A DNA stretch of 35,919 nt from JAUSPI01 sp964454305 (GTDB lineage Bacteria > Desulfobacterota > Syntrophia > Syntrophales > JADFWA01). This document shows positions 31,327-35,919 of the stretch, in pieces. Within the stretch, counting starts at the first letter, position 1. Each line of letters opens with the position of its first letter. The translations under genes and the position numbers were made by a program. The stretch lies in assembly GCA_964454305.1 (NCBI GenBank), contig CAYVXX010000014.1, positions 1 to 35,919 of the forward strand. The letters run 5' to 3'. The notes beneath the pieces were generated by a model. That model saw only the letters and a program-made list of their open reading frames with translations. It was not told the DNA's origin and ran no database searches.

Positions 31327-31959
31327 ATGAATTCGAAGAAAAATATTGCAACGAACAGCAATGACCAAGGATTATTTGTTGTGGTTTCTGCTCCTTCCGG
31401 TGCAGGTAAGACTTCAATCTGCAGAGAAGTTTTAAAAATGTTGCCGAATATGCGGTTTTCAGTATCTTACACCACCAGACCTCCTCGCCCTAAGGAAGAG
31501 GATGGCAAAGATTATTACTTTATTTCCGATTTTGAGTTCAAGAAGCGGATAGCAGAAGGGGAATTTGCGGAGTGGGCCGAAAACTACGGGTATCTGTACG
31601 GGACATCCGGAAAAACAATGAAGGATTTCTTAGAAAAGGGATATGATCTCATGTTGGATGTCGATCCACGAGGTGCAAGTGAATTGAAAAAAAAATACCC
31701 CGGGGGTATCTTTGTGTTCGTTCTTCCCCCCTCAATTGATGAATTAAAAGTAAGGTTGAGACAGAGGGGTTTTGAGGAAGAAAAGATTATTGAGGAACGT
31801 TTTGAAAAAGCAATGGATGAAATAAAAGAAATTGTCTGGTATGATTATATTGTTATTAATGACAGTCTAAAATCCGCCATTGATAATTTAAGGTCAATAT
31901 ATGTGGCGGAAAAGAGCAGAAGGGAACGATTGACAGAGACAATAAAAGATTTCTTGTAA
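31327..31959 (+). CDS. gmk: Guanylate kinase
   Basis: A 210-residue P-loop kinase (GMP + ATP to GDP + ADP). P-loop VVSAPSGAGKTSICREV, GMP-binding SVSYTTRPPRPKEEDGKDYY, EWAENYGYLYGTS and the lid region RLRQRGFEEEKIIEERF. I choose the ATG at 31327, with AAGGGA upstream; longer in-frame starts would read through the heptamer repeat. The N-terminus is about 10 residues longer than the common form. The stop codon lies inside a perfect inverted repeat. Confidence 0.95.
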   Translation: MNSKKNIATNSNDQGLFVVVSAPSGAGKTSICREVLKMLPNMRFSVSYTTRPPRPKEEDGKDYYFISDFEFKKRIAEGEFAEWAENYGYLYGTSGKTMKDFLEKGYDLMLDVDPRGASELKKKYPGGIFVFVLPPSIDELKVRLRQRGFEEEKIIEERFEKAMDEIKEIVWYDYIVINDSLKSAIDNLRSIYVAEKSRRERLTETIKDFL

Positions 31960-31984
31960 CTACTCAGGTATGAGTAGTTACAAG
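31953..31984. repeat. Perfect 14-bp inverted repeat over the gmk stop codon
   Basis: Arms 31953-31966 and 31971-31984 pair perfectly around GGTA and include the gmk stop (31957-31959). No U tract follows, so a plain Rho-independent terminator is unlikely. The bases after it (AAAGCGCCAAAGGCACGGAG) look like a dispersed genomic repeat. Possibly the end of a small palindromic repeat unit. Confidence 0.65.
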
Positions 31985-32025
31985 GCATAAAGCGCCAAAG
32001 GCACGGAGCACAAAGAGATATTGTT

Positions 32026-32140
32026 AGGTGGTGGCATGGATAAACTTGTTTGTCCGTGTTGACGTAGCACAGGGATTCAGCCTGCTGTTCAACAAATTTT
32101 TCTGTTTTCCTCTTTACTAAAGGGGGTTGAAGGGGAGTTC
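32026..32140 (+). repeat. Intergenic repeat fragments between gmk and rpoZ
   Basis: GGTGGCATGGATAAAC (32030-32045) matches, with one change, the complement of the spacer between ATPase subunits B and D, and pairs imperfectly with the following TTTGTCCGTG. Further on, CTTTACTAAAGGGGG (around 32113) is related to the hairpin upstream of nnrD. No gene is visible here. Confidence 0.5.
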
Positions 32141-32215
32141 GGATAACTAAAATATTACGAAACTTTAAACCCTTAACTCAAAACCCGAAACTTAATTACT
32201 GGAGGTAGTAAATAT

Positions 32216-32470
32216 ATGGCAAGAATTACCGTTGAAGATGCATTGCAAAAAACAAAAAACAGATTTGCCCTCGTACTGCTGGCAGCCAAAAGGACAAAAC
32301 AGTTGCTTAAAGGTTCTAAGCCTCTTTGTGACACTAGGGGCAATAGGGAAATAGTAGCTGCCCTCAGGGAGATTGCTGCTGGAAAGGTTAGGTACGCGCA
32401 TCCTGAATTTATCGATAGGAAGAAAGTGGAAGTGAAGCCGCTCGAAGATGAAAAACAAATTGAACAATAA
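32216..32470 (+). CDS. rpoZ: RNA polymerase subunit omega
   Basis: An 84-residue subunit: MARITVEDALQKTKNRFALV, LLAAKRTKQL, then NREIVAALREIAAGKVRY, the standard RpoZ pattern. TGGAGGT precedes the ATG. Usual neighbour of gmk. Its last 23 bases overlap the pyrF start. Confidence 0.95.
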   Translation: MARITVEDALQKTKNRFALVLLAAKRTKQLLKGSKPLCDTRGNREIVAALREIAAGKVRYAHPEFIDRKKVEVKPLEDEKQIEQ

Positions 32471-33391
32471 TGCGAAGGAAAGGTTGATATTCGCTCTTGA
32501 TATTGGAGAGGACATTAACAGGGCATTGGAGTGGGTTGAACTCCTTAAAGATCATGTGGGAATATTTAAGGTCGGCAAGGAGTCCTACACCCGTTTCGGT
32601 CCGGAACTTGTTTTAAAGATACAGGAGATGGGAGGAAAGGTTTTCCTCGACCTTAAGTTTCATGACATTCCGAACACCGTTGCCAGAGCTGCCGAGGCAG
32701 CGGTGAAACTGGGTGTTTCCATGTTTAACCTGCATGCACTCGGTGGAAAAAAGATGATGGAGGAAACGGTCATTGCAGTTGAGAAAATGGCAGAGAAGTC
32801 CGGTGCTTCCATGCCATGTATCCTTGCTGTAACCGTTTTAACCAGTCTGAACGATGACGATCTTGAGATGTTAGGGTTCAGCGAGACGGCAGAAGAGATT
32901 GTTCCAAACCTGGCAAGAATTGCCCTTGATGCCGGTGTTTCCGGGGTTGTAGCGTCTGCTCGTGATGTAGTTTCTATAAGAAAGATATGCGGAGAAGATT
33001 TCATAATAGTGACGCCCGGTATCAGGGGAAGTATGAAGGTGGCGGGGGACGATCAGAAGAGAATATTAACTCCCGGAGAAGCCATAAGAAGGGGGGCCGA
33101 TTTTATTGTCGTTGGGAGACCGATACTAATGTCAGACGATCCTGTAAGTGCTGCTGACGAAATCTGTAAAGAGATTTCCGAGGGGCTTGAACAAGTCAGG
33201 GGTCAGAGGCCAGNNNNNNNNNNNNNNNNNNNNNNNNNNNNNNNNNNNNNNNNNNNNNNNNNNNNNNNNNNNNNNNNNNNNNNNNNNNNNNNNNNNNNNN
33301 NNNNNNNNNNNNNGAAATCTGTAAAGAGATTTCCGAGGGGCTTGAACAAGTCAGGGGTCAGAGGCCAGGGGTCAAGAGTCAGAACAAGTGA
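32448..33391 (+). CDS. pyrF: Orotidine 5'-phosphate decarboxylase (scaffold gap inside)
   Basis: Last step of UMP synthesis. TIM barrel with LIFALDIGEDINRAL, the catalytic block FLDLKFHDIPNTVARA, VTVLTSLND, TPGIRG and a phosphate-binding GADFIVVGRPI. The 100-N run at 33214-33313 lies between identical 55-bp copies; collapsing it gives 262 residues ending at TGA 33389-33391, with no frameshift. The last 14 residues (QVRGQRPGVKSQNK) come from a heptamer repeat array that has invaded or extended the 3' end. The ATG at 32448 lies inside rpoZ, with a weak ribosome site, so coupling to rpoZ is likely. Confidence 0.92.
33159..33368. other. Assembly gap (100 N) with identical 55-bp flanks
   Basis: Bases 33159-33213 and 33314-33368 are identical around exactly 100 N. 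As at 6.1 kb, this is a join of contigs sharing one k-mer, not a biological duplication. The heptamer repeat at this spot is a plausible cause of the assembly break. Confidence 0.95.
33351..33385 (+). repeat. Five degenerate heptamers at the pyrF 3' end
   Basis: TCAGGGG, TCAGAGG, CCAGGGG, TCAAGAG, TCAGAAC in tandem, read through by the pyrF frame. Same family as the array before gmk. Confidence 0.7.
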
Positions 33392-33424
33392 TGTACCCTG
33401 CCTTCTGGGTTGGAGAACTATATC

Positions 33425-34168
33425 ATGCAGGTTATCTATGGTGTTAAGCCCGTTATGGAGGCCCTCCGAAGTGATAGCGGTAAGATAAAAAAGATAGTGG
33501 TAGCCAGTGGCAGAAGTGGAAAAAATGTTCGGGATATTTTAAAACTGGCGGAACAGAATGAGATAGAAATAGAGTTTAAAGAGAAGAAATATTTGGAAAG
33601 ACTTGCCTTGGGAAGTCTTCACCAGGGCATCGTCTGTTTATCTGAAGAATATTCTTACGCCAGCGTAGATAAGATTATTAATAATTGTTGTGAGTCATTA
33701 AGAGGAAGTTTAATTCTTGTTCTTGACGGTATTACCGATCCCCAAAACTTTGGTTCACTGATAAGAACGGCTCATTGTTGTGGGGTTAATGGCATCGTTA
33801 TTCCAGAAAATCGTGCAGCATCGGTTACTCCGACCGTCATGAAGGTGTCTGCAGGGGCTGCTCATCATATTCCGATTACCAAGGTTGTAAATATAGCGAA
33901 TACTATTGATTGGCTGAAGGAAAAAGGATTCTGGATATATGGTGCCGATGCAAAACTTGGCCGGGACGTTCATTCTTTTGATTATGATGGTCATATTGCC
34001 CTTGTTATGGGAAGCGAAGAGAAAGGAATCAGGCCACTTGTCAGGAGAAAATGTGATTTTTTTGTCTCCGTACCGATTTTGGGGAAAGTTGATTCCCTTA
34101 ATGTGTCAGTTGCAGCAGGGATTATACTCTACGAAATGGTTCATAAGAGGTTTATAAGAAAGAAGTGA
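33425..34168 (+). CDS. rlmB: 23S rRNA (guanosine-2'-O-)-methyltransferase RlmB
   Basis: A SpoU/TrmH methyltransferase of about 247 residues. N-terminal substrate domain starts MQVIYGVKPVMEALR, the classic RlmB start (..I.G.N.V.EAL). SAM knot motifs: LVLDGITDPQNFGSLIRTA, LVMGSEEKGIRPLVRRKCD and VDSLNVSVAAGIILYE. The ATG at 33425 with GGAGA upstream is preferred to the in-frame TTG at 33410. Modifies G2251 in the peptidyl-transferase P loop in E. coli. Intact, unlike the paralog at 9770-10315. Confidence 0.93.
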   Translation: MQVIYGVKPVMEALRSDSGKIKKIVVASGRSGKNVRDILKLAEQNEIEIEFKEKKYLERLALGSLHQGIVCLSEEYSYASVDKIINNCCESLRGSLILVLDGITDPQNFGSLIRTAHCCGVNGIVIPENRAASVTPTVMKVSAGAAHHIPITKVVNIANTIDWLKEKGFWIYGADAKLGRDVHSFDYDGHIALVMGSEEKGIRPLVRRKCDFFVSVPILGKVDSLNVSVAAGIILYEMVHKRFIRKK

Positions 34169-34170
34169 CT

Positions 34171-34290
34171 AAAATGCCTAAAGTTAAAAAATGCGCTTTC
34201 AGCGCAGCCTGTTTCGGATTTGACCGCGCCGAAGGTGTGTACATTAACTTTAGTTCACTTTAGGCACTTCAAACTTTAGACACTTAAATT
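34171..34290. repeat. Repeat- and hairpin-rich spacer between rlmB and pilC
   Basis: ATGCCTAAAGTTAA near 34174 and AACTTTAGTTCACTTTAGGCA near 34247 are inverted relatives, and CTTTAG-type units recur three times before pilC. Inside lies a perfect small hairpin TGCGCT-TTC-AGCGCA (34192-34206). It could separate the rlmB and pilC transcripts. Confidence 0.5.
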
Positions 34291-34302
34291 TGAGGTTTGA
34301 GA

Positions 34303-35511
34303 ATGCCGATATATTTATGGGAAGCGCATACAAGAAAAGGGGAGTTGAAAAAAGGCGAATCAGAAGCTGCTGATGAGTCTACTGTCAGGGCACAGCTTCG
34401 CCGACAGGGCTTTAAGCCCGGCCGTATAAAGAAAAAGCCTAAGGATTTGCTTGAAAATATCCCTTTTCTTCAGCCTAAAGTTAAAGGAAAGGATGTTGTA
34501 ATATTTTGTCGCCAATTCTCTACGATGATCGATGCCGGTCTTCCTCTTATTCAGTGTTTGGATATACTCGGCTCCCAGGAGCCGAACAAGACCTTTGCTA
34601 AAATTATCATGTCGATAAAGACAAATATAGAAGGTGGCTCGACACTTACCGATGCACTGAAAAAGTACCCCAAGGTATTTGATGAACTCTTTGTAAATCT
34701 GACTGCCGCAGGGGAAGCCGGTGGAATCCTCGATATTGTCCTTGCTCGTCTTTCGGCCTATATGGAAAAGGCAATGAAGTTAAAAAGTAAGGTTAAGGGG
34801 GCGATGACCTACCCCGCCAGTGTTCTTGTGATTTCGTGCGGAGTTGTTACGTTACTTCTTCTTAAAGTGATTCCTGTCTTTCAGGAAATGTTTACGAGTA
34901 TGGGGGGTGCCTTGCCTGGCCCTACTCAATTCCTTATTAATGCGAGTGAATTTATGCAGCATTATATCCTGCATATGATAGGTGTCTTGGTTATCCTGGT
35001 ATTTGCCTTCAGGAGATATTACCGCACCGAACAAGGAAGGCTTGTAGTAGATCGTATGATACTGAAGGCACCAGTTTTCGGTCCATTATTGAAAAAGGTT
35101 GCTGTGTCAAAATTTACCAGGACACTTGCTACTATGGTAAGCAGTGGTGTCCCGATCCTTGAGGGACTTGAAATCGTGAGTAAAACGGCCGGAAACAAGG
35201 TAGTAGAAAACGCTTTAATACAAACGAAAAAAAGTATAAGCGAAGGCAAGACAATAGCCGAACCTTTGAGGGATACTAACATATTTCCTCCCATGGTGGT
35301 TCAGATGATAGCGGTGGGTGAAGCTACGGGAGCTCTTGACACAATGCTTCTAAAAATTGCAGATTTTTATGATGATGAAGTAGATGCCGCGGTTGACGCA
35401 ATGACAGCATTGCTCGAACCATTTATGATGGTCTTCCTTGGTGGAGTTGTTGGTGGAATGATAATTGCCATGTATCTTCCTATTTTCCAGATGGCTTCGG
35501 TGGTCGGCTAA
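34303..35511 (+). CDS. pilC: Type IV pilus inner-membrane platform protein PilC
   Basis: A 402-residue type II secretion F-family protein. It has two T2SF domains (about 70-195: FCRQFSTMIDAGLPLIQCLD; about 270-395: FTRTLATMVSSGVPILEGLE) and three membrane helices (ASVLVISCGVVTLLLLKVI, HMIGVLVILVFAF, and the C-terminal EPFMMVFLGGVVGGMIIAMY). GAGGT lies 6 nt before the ATG at 34303; an in-frame TTG at 34297 is unlikely. It forms the base on which PilB and PilT ATPases work; the pilT pair is about 18 kb upstream, while pilB and pilins are outside the window. Confidence 0.95.
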   Translation: MPIYLWEAHTRKGELKKGESEAADESTVRAQLRRQGFKPGRIKKKPKDLLENIPFLQPKVKGKDVVIFCRQFSTMIDAGLPLIQCLDILGSQEPNKTFAKIIMSIKTNIEGGSTLTDALKKYPKVFDELFVNLTAAGEAGGILDIVLARLSAYMEKAMKLKSKVKGAMTYPASVLVISCGVVTLLLLKVIPVFQEMFTSMGGALPGPTQFLINASEFMQHYILHMIGVLVILVFAFRRYYRTEQGRLVVDRMILKAPVFGPLLKKVAVSKFTRTLATMVSSGVPILEGLEIVSKTAGNKVVENALIQTKKSISEGKTIAEPLRDTNIFPPMVVQMIAVGEATGALDTMLLKIADFYDDEVDAAVDAMTALLEPFMMVFLGGVVGGMIIAMYLPIFQMASVVG

Positions 35512-35519
35512 ATAAAGAA

Positions 35520-35596
35520 TGGTCGGGATGGCGAGATTCGAACTCGCGACTCCTGCGTCCCGAACGCAGTGCCCTACCAGGCTGGGCCACATCCCG
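35520..35596 (-). tRNA. tRNA-Pro (anticodon CGG)
   Basis: A minus-strand cloverleaf: acceptor CGGGATG / CATCCCG, D arm with GCCCAGCCTGGTAGGGC, anticodon stem CTGCG / CGCAG with loop TTCGGGA (anticodon CGG), T arm GCGAG-TTCGAAT-CTCGC, discriminator A and encoded CCA. Convergent with pilC, 8 bp away. A possible promoter upstream is TTGTGG, 16 bp, TATATA. Confidence 0.95.
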
Positions 35597-35919
35597 ATTC
35601 AGACTGGACGATATATAATCTCTTGACAAAAGTCCACAATTTTTTGCCGTGTCTGAACTGAACAGCGAGCACATTATTCTTCGAATTACTTCGTTCCCCG
35701 CTGCTTGCGGCGGGGTTAACGAGCGAATAAAAAATAAAAATTTTTCTTACCCCGATAAACGGGATAAGTCCCGCTAAAGGGGATAAATCCCACTAAAGGG
35801 GATAAATGCGTTAACGAATTCGCTTTCTGCCAGAAAGCAAATCCTGACTTACTAAACAGTCGGGGATCCCCGGTAACTTGTTACGGGGAGCTTCAATTGT
35901 TGTTTTTGATTTAAAGTAG
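35597..35919. repeat. Repeat-dense, strongly folding intergenic end of the window
   Basis: No gene is visible in these 323 bases. They hold a GC hairpin CCCCGC...GCGGGG (about 35698-35717), two and a half tandem copies of a 19-bp unit beginning GGATAA (35762-35780, 35781-35799, 35800-35810), two GTTAACGA words (near 35716 and 35810), a perfect hairpin GCTTTCT-GCC-AGAAAGC (35822-35838), and the palindrome CGGGGATCCCCG (35861-35872), which runs into CCCCGGTAAC / GTTACGGGG. Confidence 0.6.

Overview
The window reads as a piece of a draft or metagenome-assembled genome from an anaerobic Gram-negative bacterium, most likely a syntrophic deltaproteobacterium (Syntrophales-like Desulfobacterota). 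The basis is an archaeal-type V/A-ATPase, a fused CoA-transferase/GNAT protein, an HldE-type heptose kinase (which implies LPS), type IV pilus genes, and G-rich intergenic repeats of a kind I associate with that group. The taxonomy is inference. Three runs of exactly 100 N interrupt the sequence. Two of them are flanked by identical 55-bp copies and are almost certainly scaffolding artefacts inside intact genes (an alcohol dehydrogenase and pyrF). The third removes real sequence from an rRNA methyltransferase gene.

Region 1 (1-8.4 kb) is an accessory patch. It opens with the 3' part of a group II intron (domains V and VI) without a reverse transcriptase. A very large TPR-CHAT lipoprotein, a secreted glutaminase and a zinc alcohol dehydrogenase follow, all on the minus strand and all downstream of nnrD (NAD(P)HX epimerase/dehydratase). 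The 3' end of nnrD occurs three times in the same orientation: once in the gene itself, once between the glutaminase and the CHAT gene, and once just past the CHAT gene. This layout is what successive insertions at the nnrD 3' end would leave.

Region 2 (8.4-14.7 kb, minus strand) holds an MBL-fold hydrolase with a flavodoxin-like protein, a gapped SpoU methyltransferase with a miniature cutA-like remnant, a BioD/DRTGG protein downstream of an acetyl-CoA hydrolase/transferase fused to a GNAT domain, a universal stress protein, and tRNA-Ala(CGC).

Region 3 (14.8-17.7 kb, plus strand) is a compact set of two PilT-family retraction ATPases followed by a receiver-like protein that has Asn at the usual phospho-Asp position.

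Region 4 (17.7-28.3 kb, minus strand) is a complete A/V-type ATPase operon in archaeal gene order (I-K-E-C-F-A-B-D). It continues into a DUF61/UPF0216-like gene (a family I know from archaea), an RsbRD_N-like helical sensor domain, the displaced stalk subunit G/H and a TPR protein. The proteolipid carries the Na+-ligand pattern of Enterococcus hirae NtpK, so I predict sodium coupling. This extended operon is the best candidate here for an undescribed system: an archaeal-derived sodium ATPase with its own accessory genes.

Region 5 (28.8-35.6 kb, plus strand) is a housekeeping run: heptose-7-phosphate kinase, DUF4416, YicC, guanylate kinase, RNA polymerase omega, pyrF, rlmB and pilC. It ends at tRNA-Pro(CGG) and a repeat-rich, strongly folded intergenic stretch at the window edge.
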